From Hirudo medicinalis (lineage: Eukaryota > Annelida > Clitellata > Hirudinida > Hirudinidae), in assembly GCA_011800805.1 (NCBI GenBank), contig MPNW01000084.1, forward strand, positions 98,050 through 162,049: 64,000 nucleotides of DNA. The letters are read 5' to 3'. A program made the translations under genes and the position numbers. Below are positions 24,545 to 38,184 of this stretch, in pieces (within the stretch, counting starts at the first letter, position 1; every line of letters begins with the position of its first letter). The notes under the pieces are model-generated. The model saw only the letters and a program-made list of their open reading frames with translations, was not told the DNA's origin and searched no databases.

Positions 24545-27500
24545 AATTAGCTAACTGAAATTAATTTATTATTCGCTAAATATATTAATTTAAACGCTTG
24601 AAGACACATGTTTCTGTTCCCAATCTTATTTTGGTAAGTTTTGAATAATTGCATTAAATAAATTTGAATTTTTGAATAATTAAATAAATACATTTTAATT
24701 GAGTTACAGCGCAAAAGACATCTTTCAAAAGATTTTATATTATTTCGGCAGAAATAGAGAAAAAGAATAACATGTAAAAATTGTAAATTGTAAACATGTA
24801 AATTGCGCACAATATTATTATAAGCCATAGATTTGTAATTTGAATGATTATATTATAATATATTATTATACATTCTGTTACAATTCCAAGTCGAAATTTT
24901 ATCTGATTTGCCCTCGGTCGACCAGTTTTACTGGTGACTTCTAAGCTTGCTGATAATTTAGTTTAATTTTAACCTTATTAAAATTTTCATTAAAATATTT
25001 TAGTGGATACTAATTTATTTATAATCATTATCTAAATCAGTGTTTGAAAACGGGAAATAAATCGAAGTATAGTTAGGAGGTGGTTCAGTGTTTGAGAATG
25101 GTCACTCACGCCGAGTAAAAATTGATATTCATTCATAAATCCTAACCAAGGTTCTCATAAAGTCCAGCGACAGAATAGCATATAATCTATAATTGATTTT
25201 TTTCTCGGCAGGATATTGTATGACGTTCTTATGTTAAGTGAGCTTTAACAAAATTGGGATAAAATAAATTTTACTTCTACTTTCTGTAGAAATTAAAACT
25301 AATATTAATATAATCTGTTGAAGAAAGGAAGCAAACACCACGAATCAGTTGACACCGAAAGAAGAAAGAACCAGCAAAATAAAGTTGAGCTTTATTAATC
25401 ATTACCAGGGTTGAAATAGAGCCTGTTGTGCTTCGACCGAAATCAACAACAAAACATTTTGTTTGTATGTTTCATGTTTTCACGAGTCGCTGTTTTAAGA
25501 AGAAACAACTTCTGCAGCTTCTTCTTTGTGGCAATTTATCATCATTCATAATTTTACTTGTCAACCGCCTGTTCGGTGCTTTAAAAATCACTTGATGTGC
25601 AACCTTATTTGGACCAAACAAACACATCGTAATAAATCCTATTAGTTAATAAAATCACTTTAGTAATAGTTAATATTATTAATGATTGATTAGTAATTAA
25701 TGCCTCGTAACTTAATAAAGTCAAAAGTGATTCCACTAGTTATTACGACTTCCCATTTACTTTTACTGACATCCAAGGCAGCTTAACAATCTCTGAAATA
25801 ATTTCCTTCAGCAGTTATCTCATTCCTCGCAGATCATTTCCTGGAGAAACAGGATTCAGAAAATCGAGCGGTTGATGGAAGGGAAAAAATTAAATTTTGG
25901 GAAACCTGGTGGGGTCAACATTTCCAAGCAGCGGAATCTGTATTCTGTGTCAAGGAAAGTCTATTTATTCGCTGGAGTTTCATAGCAGCTGCCTCCTTTC
26001 CATCAAACCAAGCCTCCGGTTCGGCATCGACCATATCGCATCATAAGCTCGTGTCTGTCAAAACTTTTGACTGACGTTAACGCCTGTTCCGTTCGCTAGT
26101 AGATTCCTATTCTCCATTCTCTCATCCAGCTAATGGAGTTGCCGTACACCGCTGAGTGATGGTGATGATCCGGCTGGCTATAAGACCCCTATGCTACTTT
26201 CATTTCACAGAATAAACGATCATTTTCGCTCGAATTGATTCTAATCGCTGTCAATAAAAACAAATTCTTGATAGGCGCTTAGCAACAGCGTTACGTCTTT
26301 ATTTAGCGAGTTCTTTCTGACACGTTTGTCACTTAACCACTTTTAAGCACTGGAATTTCTACAACATTAGAGGTAAATTGTGCAAATTATGATGAAGAAT
26401 ATATATTTATTCATGCTGAATTCCTTTTATCAATTTATATGAAGTTATTTTTTTGTATTTTTAAGTGATACAAACTTCCATAAAACTGCACAACATCTGA
26501 ATAGCTTATTTGACAAGTAATTTATTAAATAGCATGATACGGTCGTTAATTTTTAAGTTCGTCTTTGGTTTCCTGAAACGCTTTTAAACTTTTATTCTAA
26601 ATTCGTCTGCGTTTGAATTTAAAAGTTAACTTCCATCACATTTTCAGTGATGAGTTTGTGATTTAGTTAATGACTATGGTTTTGAATGTTGATGTTGATT
26701 GTTTTTATTTATGCGATTGCGTTCGACTTAAATAACGTCATTTCGGTCTTGAAATGTTTTATCGCCGCATTTCCATTCCATTCCAGCTAATTGCAAAAAA
26801 CATGAAGATGTTTGTTTCATTCTTAATTCAATCAGAAGACCAATGCAACCAAAATTGACATATCTGGTTAATTACGGACTGAATGAATATTTCCACTTAT
26901 ACTTGCTCTGGTAGTAAGAAAGATTTTAAACAAGTAAAATAGCATCTAACCCTTTAAAATATAACATATTAACCAAGTCTTTTCAAGTTATGATGCAATA
27001 GTGTAAATTGAAAAACGTGTGATAGGCCTTTACTAATAAATGTCACATTCACCAAAATGCAACTTCAAAGCATTAACCTCAAACAGTACAACGCCCTAAT
27101 TACTTAAACACTTAAGTTTCTTTTGCTAACAAATCCTCTTAATGAAAATACATTCATTTCATTGTCCACATGAATTCTACAAAACAGCTTCACAGGAGTC
27201 AAACAATGATCAGATTTTGACTCAGAGTTCAAAGCAGGATTTTGAAGTCAGCAACATTTTAGCAGGTTGATGAGTGGTTGGAACATAAAATTCGTGATCG
27301 GAAGCTTTTAATCATTCCCAAGTAAAGATTGCAACTTAGAACAAGTTTGAAGTTGTTGAATTTATCGTTATTGATTGGGTATTAACATTTGCACGTCGTT
27401 GTTATATCTTAAACGTAAGAATATCATATTGTAATGTAGACCGAATAATCACTGGTACGTTTATATCTGACTTGAAATTATTGTTTGATATACAAATAGA

Positions 27501-30500
27501 GCATGACTTAAATTGTTTGAAACATTATTTTGTGATAAGCTGAATTTTGTCATAATTATCTTAGGATTATAATAATAATTTATTTATTACAATTTATACT
27601 TGTTCAAATTGCAACTAATTTAAAACTTAAATCATTCAAGCATATTCAAATGTATCCTTGAAATGTACATCCCGAATGATCCTACAATTAAAGGTCTAGA
27701 GGTAACATAAAGAGATATTTAGTTCCTTAGGATTCAATGAGGCATGTCACAATAAGGCATGATTTATAACAATGTCCCTTGTTACATTAAAATGAAATGT
27801 CACAAATGTGAGGAAACTTTATATTCACGCACGAATGACTGACGGATGCCTATGTCTTGCATTGTTTTATCCGATGGATAACATTATTCGTTGATTAATT
27901 ATTCAATTAACCCTAACTACAACCCTGCTAATGGTCCGTTTAATAAAACAAAATATTCTTAATCTTCGAGTGAATTTAAATAACGTTGCCGTCAAAATCA
28001 CAACAATTACAATTACATTCACAATATACCAGTGGATGTTTACATTAAATTTGTACGCTTACTGGATCTGTCACTAACTGTGGCCGTAAAGAAGTCAGTA
28101 TGATGGCAGTGGAACGAGATATCAAATTATCATGCGAAAAGGAGGGAAATATATTCGGTTTTGAATCGAATTGAAATGAATTGTGAATTGTTGAAACCAA
28201 TGAAAATAAAACAAAACAAAAGAATATGCAATGACGAGACGCAATACGAATGCGATCAATAACATTTGTGCAATAACATTTATTGAAAGATGTTCATGCA
28301 CCCCAAAAAATACATTGTCTATAAACTATGTAAAACAGTATCGTTCGACAGTAATATTACGAATGTTTATGAACATTTAAAAACAACATAATTACAATTC
28401 TGTTCATAATTTATATCGATAGTTTGAAATGTATATTTGCAATATTGTTCAACAAAAACAACAATAATAATAGTAATAATAATAATGGTACTAATAATAA
28501 TATTAATATTGACTAATATTGAATAATAATAATCAATATCATCATCGTTGGGGATCAATTGCACCGGAGATTGGACAAGTGTTGGATTCATCATAACGTG
28601 ATAATACAATAACACGATAACGTAATTATCATCACGTGATAATACAGTAACATAATAACCTGGACTCAAAAATAAACTCGAGTTTCCGATATCGGAAGTT
28701 TTCGTTACTTATGGGAGTCATGTGATCATCTTTCAGCATCCGCAAGAATATTTTTATCGTGAAGATTCAGAGATCCTAAAAAAAAATGGAAAGTCTCTAC
28801 GACTCCATGATGTGATATAAACTGTGGAGTGGAGTATTTATTTCTTCCGTCATTGAATAATTGGGGATGTATTCAAGATTAGTAGATAAATAATTTATTA
28901 TTATTACTATTTGATAATTAACTTATTTAAATTATACTATTGTTTTTTTTAATAATATTAATATTTTATATAAACAATTGATTTTTATTAAGAAGAAAGC
29001 AATAAGTTATTAAGCACGAATAATCTTGCAATAATTGTCCTAACAACGTAAGATTCTCACATCGGACTTCATTCTGATGATAACACAGGCTGAGATAGGT
29101 TATCGCTTTGTTTTATTGTTTGCTATCTTCGCTCCACACCTGCTGTCCAGGTAGCTTTCAAATGGAAGTCCTCATCGTGTCCTCGTGCCATTACGATGAG
29201 AATTATAACAAAAAAAATAATTATCACTGTAAGAAACTATTATTATAATGAAAAATTATTTTATAAGTAAATAATAATAATAACAATGAAAATAAGAAAG
29301 CTTGTCGTAGCGAAGAAAATGCTCATAACTCTTAAGTTTTTTGAAGCCAGGTGTCTTATAAATTTGTTGAATACAAATTATGAACTAAATTGTATAAAGC
29401 AATTGCCTTTTTAATCGAGTAAATAAATCAGGTAATAGCGACAATATTCCAAAGTATGTTTCGTGAGTTTGTTGCAATAAAGTTGTTATCAGCTGGTAAC
29501 AGGTTTAAAAAGTTATGAAAAATATTAACCTTAAATATTCCTATTTGTTCTCGTGAATGGTCACATGACGTGGATGTTTAAGCACTCTTCGGATGAATGT
29601 TGAAATGAATGTGTGAATTCCTTGCACTCACTCAACTCGATGGAGAACCTGTCACTGGAAATAACAAGCGCTTTTCTCGTTATTCCACCGAAAGAAGTGA
29701 TTCCCAAAGTGGGTGGTACTGCCACCCGATGGCTGCCGGAGAGATGGGCCGCATTTCTTCGAATAGTTTAGTTTAATTTAGCTGCTGTTGCTGCCTGACT
29801 TATGGTGAGAAGAAAAAAAAGTCATCACATCAGGAAGTCATCATTGGTTGTTTTGTATTGCATTGAAGTTTTTTTATGAGTGGGTGCTCAAGAACATTTT
29901 CTTTGAAAATGTGGCTCGGAGTAAGATAAGTTTGGGAAGCACTGCACTAAAGAATGCCTTAGAAAGTGAAAGTGAAGCCTTTTTCATGTGTTCGCAAAAC
30001 TAAAGGGCGCTAAAGGGTGCAAGGTTTCGAAGATAAAAGTCGTTAACAATCCCCTGAGGAGATAACACTATAACCTCATGTTTTGTTTATTCAACTTCAG
30101 AGCACTTTCGCCAGCCAAGAACAAAACATTACATAAAGTAATATTAATCAAAAGCAGAATTAATGCCAATTGTTTCATTAATATTCATGAGGAAAACCTT
30201 TGAGAGTCAGTTCCTCATGTCCTAGAGTGACCTGACGATTTGGAACAGCTGCTACGATTTGCTGCCCTCACCTTCAAATGTCACTCTCCTTCCGTCTTCG
30301 TTCTCTCCATCATTCTTCCATCCATTCATCTACCACTCCGTCAATCCATCCACTCGACTACTCCAGGCATTCTCAGATTCCCACGCCATCCATGTACGCA
30401 GAGTTGATGTTATTACCGATGCATCCGCTTTGTACCTGGTTGAAACCTTCTTTTCTTCTTTAAAAAGATTTATATTTTCCAGCCCAGTTCTCTGCAACAG

Positions 30501-31727
30501 TTTTCTACAACTGGTTGGTGTTTTTGGCGCTGAAACTCGATTGGAGACGATGATGAATACTTTTATTTTTACAGCTTAATTTTGTGGTTTTCACGCTGAA
30601 ATCTCTTTGAAATAAGTTATTTTTGTAGTAAAGCATAGAATTATCTAAAGATGTTTAATAATATAATAATATAATATTATTATTATTATAATATTATTAT
30701 GTATTATTTAATATAGTCACGATTTTCAAATAAATTATAACATAGTAATAATATGACATTTAATATGTATTACAGTAATAATATGAAGTAAAATAGTGTA
30801 ATGTAATGTAATACACTGTAAATAATTATTGCAAAGGTTTTCCTTGTTTTTAAAAACAAGGGTTTTTAAACATTTGCTAATGGACAAATGAATGATCACT
30901 TGACATAATTTAATTATTAATATATTATAATTTAATTATTATTAATATTATAATATTTTAATATTTTATAAACTAATTCAAGCAAATCATCGGTAAAACT
31001 ATTTAATACTAATTTTATGAAATATTTAATTGTTGAACCATAATCATGAATTTATGATGGGTTAATTACGAAAGCATTTTCAATGAGGAATTACAATATA
31101 ATATATAATAATTAATTATTAATAATAAATAATAATTATTTTATTTCCACTTTTCTGTCAAAAATTCTAATTCTCTTGAAAAAAACCAAAATTCTATGGC
31201 TTGCGTGATCACAGGCCATTGAGAAGCACAGCGAAAATTGGTTGAACTTGAAAAAATTTCATACAATTATTTCCCAAAATATTTGCTCTTGGTCCGTAGA
31301 AGAGTTTAAGTGCAAACATAAAGACATTTTTCTAACAATAAAGAGGTCCCAGTCGATTTTGATGAGTGGTTACAAGCTAGGACCGAAGTTATCAACAAAA
31401 GCTTTGTCTTCTTCAGTGGAAAGCAAAAAAAATTCACTTTTTTGTTCAACCTTTGTCTCGTTGGAAATGTTCAGACAATAGATGTACAGCTACGTTGATT
31501 ATTTTTAAACAAATTGTCTCTCAAATCTTCTGGACGGTTCATTATAAAGGGGATGTTTTAAAGAACGGAGATGTCACTGCTATCCATTAGATGTAAAGAT
31601 TTTTGATATCATCAACTAACCGTAATTTATGATGCCAGTTATTTTTATTGCTTGACAGTAAGTTTACTATTAAATCGAATAAGTAAATAAGTTAACATAT
31701 ACTTTCAGAATCAGCGACAGCCAGGCA
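24545..31727. other. Seven-kilobase gene-poor region upstream of FoxL2
   Basis: No exon is supported in about 7.1 kb. Most of it is very AT-rich. Segments of more balanced composition (roughly 25840-26200, 29560-29800 and 30000-30580) stand out and are candidates for cis-regulatory modules of the forkhead gene. An AT-only palindromic stretch lies at 30655-30705. Short (CATC)-type repeats near 30310-30360 make a serine/histidine-rich false frame. Confidence 0.5.
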
Positions 31728-32855
31728 ATGAACTCAAAATATGACTCCCTCACGAACAATGCAACAGATCCCAAGAACTTCTACTTCTGGCTTCCGAAGA
31801 TTCCAGACGATAAATCCGTCCAAGAGATAAAGAACGAAACTTATCAGAAGGAGAGTAATTCCAGTCTCAAATCTTCTCTGGCAGAAAATCCTCCACTGAA
31901 AGCGACGAAGTCACCAATCGACCAAAACAAATCCGTCAACAATAACTGCGACAAGAGAAAGGATCGAAAGGATGGCGAAGGCAAAACCAATCCACACGCT
32001 TCAAATGAGAGCGTCAAGAAACCCCCTTATTCTTACGTGGCCCTCATTGCCATGGCCATCAAGGACTCGAAGGAAAAGAGGTTGACGCTCAGTGCCATCT
32101 ATCAGTACATCATGAAGAAGTTTCCTTATTTCGAAAGGAACAGAAAAGGATGGCAGAACAGCATCAGACACAACCTCAGTCTGAACGAATGCTTCGTCAA
32201 AGTTCCCAGAGAAGGTGGAGGAGAGCGCAAAGGCAACTATTGGACGCTGGACAATTCCATCAAGTTTGAGGACATGTTTGAGAAGGGAAACTTCAAGAGA
32301 CGAAGAAGGATGAAGCGACCATACAGACCTCCTGTCTCTTTGCAACCCACGTTTTTCTCCTCCCAGTTTCCTTGCAACAATTTCTTTGGCTCGAGTAAAT
32401 ACGCCTGCTACGCTAACAATCAACAGTTCAGCAACTACTTCAGCTCCTCGTACAACGGCTTTTGCGTGCCGCAGAGCAACTCGATCCGAGACCCTTTCTA
32501 CCCTCACAGTGACAAAGACAAACTGGATCTGCCACACATTTCTCCGCAAAAGTTCGTTCAGCCATCGCTGTTTCCTGCGCAGAAGAAAAGAAGCAATTCA
32601 GGCTTCATAGATGCTCCAGTCCAATCGCAGGCGACCCCTCAAAATCCATACCCCACGCTCACCGGCTCGAATTTTTGCGACTTTGTATCATCGAGGTCAT
32701 GCGAGATCAACCCCCCTCTACCAGTCTCCCAGGAGTTTCCACAGAGTTACGGCGGTCCGAACAATCCTTCGTACAGGTGTTTCAATTACTCTGACCAGCC
32801 CAACTTCCATCCTTACTGGATTAAAAAACAATACCATTGCATCAGTCAGTGTTGA
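31728..32855 (+). CDS. FOXL2: FoxL2-type forkhead transcription factor, 375 aa
   Basis: A sequence-specific nuclear transcription factor, known in animals for gonad and head or endodermal roles. The coding sequence is one exon, as in vertebrate FOXL2. The forkhead domain covers residues ~97-190: [25 protein letters not shown], recognition helix [19 protein letters not shown] and wing [13 protein letters not shown]. The sequence after it, [18 protein letters not shown], matches the FoxL2 signature [18 protein letters not shown] and separates it from other Fox classes. Four extra residues sit before EDMFEKGN. The tail is Ser/Pro/Asn/Tyr-rich and lacks the polyalanine run of mammals. A tttcag acceptor at about 31707 suggests a 5' UTR intron just before the start. 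AATAAA lies about 195 bp past the stop. Confidence 0.93.
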   Translation: MNSKYDSLTNNATDPKNFYFWLPKIPDDKSVQEIKNETYQKESNSSLKSSLAENPPLKATKSPIDQNKSVNNNCDKRKDRKDGEGKTNPHASNESVKKPPYSYVALIAMAIKDSKEKRLTLSAIYQYIMKKFPYFERNRKGWQNSIRHNLSLNECFVKVPREGGGERKGNYWTLDNSIKFEDMFEKGNFKRRRRMKRPYRPPVSLQPTFFSSQFPCNNFFGSSKYACYANNQQFSNYFSSSYNGFCVPQSNSIRDPFYPHSDKDKLDLPHISPQKFVQPSLFPAQKKRSNSGFIDAPVQSQATPQNPYPTLTGSNFCDFVSSRSCEINPPLPVSQEFPQSYGGPNNPSYRCFNYSDQPNFHPYWIKKQYHCISQC

Positions 32856-33050
32856 TCGTTTGGTCACTGTTTTATTCCCGACTCGTTAAAAGAAATGATT
32901 TTTGCACTCTACCTCGTCTCAAACGAGTCATTCTCCGCTTGTTTTCAGTCTACAGATCGCACCCAATTCACTGGCTAATTAATTACTGATTATTGTACAT
33001 TGCTGACCATGATTAGCGAAATAATGGAGGATCTTGCATTTGTTGAGGAC

Positions 33051-33056
33051 AATAAA
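33051..33056 (+). terminator. Poly(A) signal of the forkhead gene
   Basis: AATAAA about 195 bp downstream of the forkhead stop codon, followed by T-rich sequence. Confidence 0.6.
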
Positions 33057-33506
33057 ATAATTTTTGGCTACGAAGTTGCTTAAGTTACTTATTGCATTAC
33101 TTTCTTGAGTGCGATGTGATCACATAACGGGAGGAATTTCTAAAAATGTTGAAGAGAATTGAGTGGTAAAATTGGAAATACCCATAACGAGGCTGGTAAT
33201 GCAACCTCATAAATTTGGCGAAACCTGTTAAGACAGCCGATAGATTTTCATTTTAGAAATTAAGTAACCAAGAATAAGCAAAACAATGTTAGGTAATCTT
33301 TTTCCTGAACTTTTTGAAGAAGATCCCGCCTGGTATAAGTTTACCTAGAAATACCTCAAAAACCCTTATACATAATATCTCGGGTTTCGCTGATGTAATC
33401 TCCTTAAACGAAGGTGATTTTTAATCATAACACTAAGAATCGTTATAAATAAAGGCAAATAATTGAAAAAACTGTTGCACATGAACATTGGAAAGAGAGT
33501 TGCTCC

Positions 33507-33610
33507 TCATTGGCCACATCCACCACCGTAACAACAGCATCCTCCTTCCGCTTGGAAACTCATCACGTACTCAGACTCAACGCTGATTGGGTGCCGAACG
33601 ATCCATTTCG
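33507..33610 (-). other. Possible orphan C-terminal exon
   Basis: A short segment of raised GC content reads on the minus strand, after an AG acceptor at 33611-33612, as 33 residues ending in a Cys/Gly-rich tail (GGCCCYGGGCGQ) and a stop. The plus strand is closed by stops. No partner exon was found, and I recognise no family. It could be the last exon of a gene whose other exons are missed, or chance. Confidence 0.25.
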
Positions 33611-33965
33611 CTCAATTGAAGCATAAACATCTCGAAGCTTTTATGACGGCCTCCTCATTCAACCTATTGGAATGAGTTGAAAATTAAATTAAATTATTAA
33701 TGATATAATTATGAGCAGCATACATACAATATACTACAACAACATAACATTTATTTATAGTGGTTAAGAAGATCGAGGTCTGTGTAATAAATGATGCCTA
33801 AAAATTGAATCTATGTTTTCATATATAGGGATAACTGGAAGACTTCTCTTTTCCATGAAGGCTCCAGTATTCAAAGATTTTAAGGGATTATTGGGATATG
33901 TTACGTCTTTGATGAAAAAAAAATCAAAAGCACGAATTCTGTTTATCCAAAGGAGAAAAATTCAG

Positions 33966-34147
33966 GTTTTAACAATTTATTTGTGCGCATTCAAGAAAGT
34001 TTGAATCATCTAGACTTAAACAATAGTAATTTGTTAAAAGCCGTTATTCCGGACAACCCTTTTGTTACTTCGGTCACGGCAGCTGGAAACAATTCGTCAG
34101 TGCTTCTTCAAACGAGCTCTGTTTATCCAGATGGACACACAATCATG
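33966..34147 (+). other. Possible orphan exon upstream of ALKBH8
   Basis: A segment bounded by a ttcag acceptor and a gtatgt donor is open for 60 codons, with coding-like composition (for example TSSVYPDGHTIM). It is about 640 bp upstream of the ALKBH8 start and does not match the ALKBH8 N-terminus. It may belong to an unrecognised gene. Confidence 0.3.
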
Positions 34148-34781
34148 GTATGTATAGCAAAGCTAAAATCTTTTACAAGTTGTGGCCGAAAGGGGGACAA
34201 ATGGCCCGGCAATTTTTTGGTATACTCAAGGGGGATCCTTTACTACATTCACAATGATTACAAATTTTCATGAAAACAGCACTTTTGTATAAGAAGAACA
34301 AAAATGACAGGGTAAAAAGTTCGAAAAATTTTATTCAAATAACTTTAATTGTAATTTAAAAAAGTCTATAATCAGATCTTTAATCTTGGTTATTCTAATT
34401 TAATGACGCTTCTTAAATACATAATTTATTACCAAGCTATATCTCAAAAACAAAATATTAGAAAATGTTTCTAAGTAATTAAAATCTTATTTCAAATACA
34501 TTGGACTTTCCATCTCATATTATCATATCCCCAATGCAACATTTCTGACATTGAAATATTAACAATGGCTAAAATAAGGAGTGATTATCATGAGTAATGT
34601 TTTCAAGTTTAAAATATTTAAACCAGACCCCTATATATATTGTTTAAATCTTTTTGGAAATACTGTTTACGTAAATAATTGTTTTTTATCGCTCAAAACA
34701 TTTAGCAGCATTAGGTTAAGCAATATTTTAAAGGCCACGTACAAATTTTTACATCTAAATATTACCGTTTTAAAAGAAATT

Positions 34782-37700
34782 ATGCCACAAAAACTGACAA
34801 AGGATGAAAGAAAAATTTTAAAAAAGCAGAAAAAGTCACAAGAAACATTATTACGACACGAGAATATCATTTGTTCAAACGAGCCCACGAAGGTAGCTTA
34901 AAAGAGATTATCATTTTAAGCTAACTAAAGATAACTGTATTCGTGCCAACAGTATCTTCTCGTTGCCAACGGAGGGCTGCTGAACGGATTGAGTAGGGAA
35001 GTGATTTATACCTTGTTCATCAATCATGGAAATATCGCGAACATCCACATGAAGCAGAACAAACCCTACTGCTTTGTGGAGTATTGTAATGTATCTGAAG
35101 CAGAGCAGGCTGTCCAACAAATCCATGGAAAGGAATTGGAATACTTCCACGAAATTTCAAGGCCAGGATTAATTTTCTATATCTCTTATGTTGATGAAGG
35201 TAATTTGCTTATTCTTAAAATTATTTTTGCATAAGTTATTGCATTTCGAAAGTATAATATTTTGATTCTTAAGAATTGACTAGGTGATTGCAGAAATATC
35301 TAGCATTAGTTTTAGCTTATTTTTATGCAGTTGCGAAGCCAATGACCAATACAAGATCTTGTCAACCACCTGGTTTGACAATCTTGAAGGATTTCATCTT
35401 ACCAGATGAAGAGTTGCAGCTGATGGAGAGCCTCGAATGGGAGGCAGATGGTGAGAATCTTTTACTTATTGAGATTACAATTATTTTACATAATATTATT
35501 ACGAGGGATCTGTTGATATTTATAAGCAACTTTTAATTTCAGAGAGTATACCTGAAGACCAACTATTGAAGCACAGAAAAGTGAAGCACTTTGGTTTCAA
35601 GTTTGATTACAAAGCAAACAAGATTGACAAAGAAAACCCACTGGGGGAGTTCATACCTGGTTGTGAGGTCATCCTTCATAGATTAATGGAGCTGCACCCC
35701 ATGACTTTTATGCCTGATCAACTTACTGTCAATCAATACCAGCCTGGCCAAGGTTTGACTTTTGGCTACCTGATATGCTTTACATTGAGGGTCCTGGCTA
35801 TTAGTGATATTAACTGCTTATTAACTTTATTAACTGCTTCTTTTTCACAATTTAAATATGCTACTCACATCAAACAAAGTTTAGTTGAATGAGCGTCACT
35901 AATTTAAATAGGAATCCCACCACATGTGGACAGTCATTCATCTTTTGAGGATGACATCATCATTATCAGTTTGGGTTCACAAGTAACACAAATTATGATT
36001 TGTTATTTAAAATCTTGTAGATTACTTAAATCCTGGTTTCTTTCACAGACTATCATGGATTTCAAAAATGTAAATGGTGATCACTACCCTGTTTTGCTGC
36101 CTGTCAGATCAGTTGCCATCATGTCAGGTGACTGCAGGTACATGTGGACACATGGCATGACTCCTAGGATGTCTGATGTCATAGAGGATGATCAGGGTCT
36201 CACTCTTGTCAAGAGAGGTATCAGAACATCCTTCACCTTCAGGAAAGTCAGAATCTCCCCATGTTCTTGTGTTGGTACCATGGTTTCCTCATGGCATTTG
36301 GTGCCTTCGCTAAAAATTGTTGCTTTGCCCATAAGAAATTGTTAATGTTTCGTGGTTAATTTTGCACAAAAGTAAATATTGGCGCTTAAGCAGTTGAAAG
36401 TGATCTCAATTTAAATAATTTCTAACATTTTTTATCAACAGTTCTTATTTTCAGGCATACCAACTCTCTGCGATTCTCAAAGGTTATTTTAATAAAACAA
36501 TTTAGTAATGTCTTGTGAATTATCTCGTCATTAGTGATTTACCCTTCATTTATGTAGTTATTGCTTTAACTTGAAATTGAAGTTAAATTAAATTCTCTCA
36601 ATCAGGGAGCAGAATGCTGAGACTTCTCACCAAACAAAAATAACTGACGAAGATGCTCGACATTTGGAGTCTGAACACGTCTACAAGGTAAGTTATTAGC
36701 GGTATAATTATTTAAGTGATAAATTCATTACACAAATAATAAATCATTTAACTAACTACATATAACAGTGCTGTGATCCATTTGATCAACAAAGTATAGT
36801 AATAGTAGTAAATTTGATAATCATGTTATATTATTATGCGAATTACTCATATTTTTCTATTTTAAGGTCTATAACGAGATAGCTGACCACTTCAGCAACA
36901 CGAGACACACACCATGGCCCAGAGTCACAAACTTCCTGGAGAGTTTGGAGCCTGGTTCTTTGGTTCTTGATGTTGGCTGTGGGAATGGAAAATATCTCGG
37001 AACAAGGAAAGGAGAGATTTGCATGGTAATAAGTTCGGCTGAAAATGATTACCATGCATGGTTTACTCAATTTGTAATTATTAAGCTTTGGGAATTGTGA
37101 ATGCTTTAATCTAGAGATTGTAGTTATTTGCAATATCAAGATTGCAAACATTACATTCCAGATAGGTTGCGATGCCAGTGAGAAGTTATGTGAAATAAAT
37201 GCAGCTCAGAATCACGAAGTACAAATGTGTAACATCCTCAACTTGCCTTATCTGGATGATGCTTTTGATGCTGCCATCTGCATTGCCGTAGTGCACCATC
37301 TTGCATCACAGGTTGGTGTGCTTTATTGTTGCCATGTGGCAAATTTGCACTCATTTGTAAGGTTGCAACAATACTTAAGCAGATTTTAATGGCTTATGGG
37401 AATCTTGCCATAATCGCATGCACCATCATCGCCTTTGCGGCTGATGCAATTTTAAATGCTCAATTATTTGTCTAAAAACATCTTAGCTCACTCTATGAAA
37501 TATTACATTGAAACTCATTTCACTAAGTTTATTTGACTTGTGATACTCAGGAGAGAAGAGAAGCATCTCTGAAGGAGATCTGCAGAGTGGTGAGACCTGG
37601 TGGTAGGATCCTCATTTATGTTTGGGCCATGGAGCAACAGAGGAATGGAGTCAAATCTAACTACTTGAAGAAACCAGAAGTTGAAGACAACGAGAATTTG

Positions 37701-37967
37701 GGTGCAACCGAAGACAGGATAAAACTGCCCGTACACCGCAATGGTACAGAGTTCAAATCCCAGGACACTCTGGTACCTTGGCATCTCAGGGCATGCAATG
37801 AGAAAGAAATCCAGAACAAGGGTGACTCAAAAGTTTGCCACAGATTTTACCATGTCTTCACAGAGGGAGAACTGGAGAGCCTATGCCATGTAGCTGGAAT
37901 GATCCAAGTGCTCCAAAGTTTTTATGATCAGGGAAACTGGTGCATTGATTTTTCACTCAAAAGTTAA
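34782..37967 (+). CDS. ALKBH8: ALKBH8 homologue: RRM-AlkB dioxygenase-methyltransferase, 606 aa
   Basis: A bifunctional tRNA wobble-uridine enzyme: the methyltransferase makes mcm5U34 and the Fe(II)/2-oxoglutarate domain hydroxylates it. Exons: 34782-34892, 34953-35199, 35331-35450, 35543-35752, 35912-35982, 36049-36274, 36455-36482, 36606-36687, 36867-37025, 37162-37311, 37551-37967, all GT-AG and in phase. The start was chosen because [13 protein letters not shown] and TLLRHE match the family N-terminus. The RRM is ~38-120 ([16 protein letters not shown]). The AlkB domain has NQYQPGQG, iron ligands H234 and D236 ([11 protein letters not shown]) and H288 (MWTHGM), and [10 protein letters not shown] for 2-oxoglutarate. 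The methyltransferase has [30 protein letters not shown], and ends with the family tail YDQGNWC. It is a little shorter than human (664 aa). AATAAA is at 37979. KRI1 converges 217 bp away. Confidence 0.95.
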
Positions 37968-37978
37968 CTTATTTTGTA

Positions 37979-37984
37979 AATAAA
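37979..37984 (+). terminator. Poly(A) signal of ALKBH8
   Basis: AATAAA 12 bp past the ALKBH8 stop codon. The convergent KRI1 stop lies 200 bp further on, so the two 3' ends are close together. Confidence 0.6.
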
Positions 37985-38184
37985 TTTTATCTAAAAATAA
38001 TAATCTTTAATGATCAATCAACTTCTAAACTCTTTTTCTATCCACTTAGAGTTTCTATCCACCTTTAAATATATTTCACAAGACCCCTAATTCAAGTATG
38101 CTTAAACAAACTCTTGAACAACAGAAATATAAAATGTTTTTAATTGGTCTGCACCAAATATTATTTGGCAACCAAATTAACTGT

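Noticed and set aside
32001..32549. 182-codon minus-strand frame opposite the forkhead gene
   Set aside because: It is antisense to the forkhead coding exon, where codon bias creates long false frames.
34581..34781. N-terminal extension of ALKBH8 to an upstream in-frame start
   Set aside because: The extension is AT-biased. Family similarity begins right after the Met at 34782.
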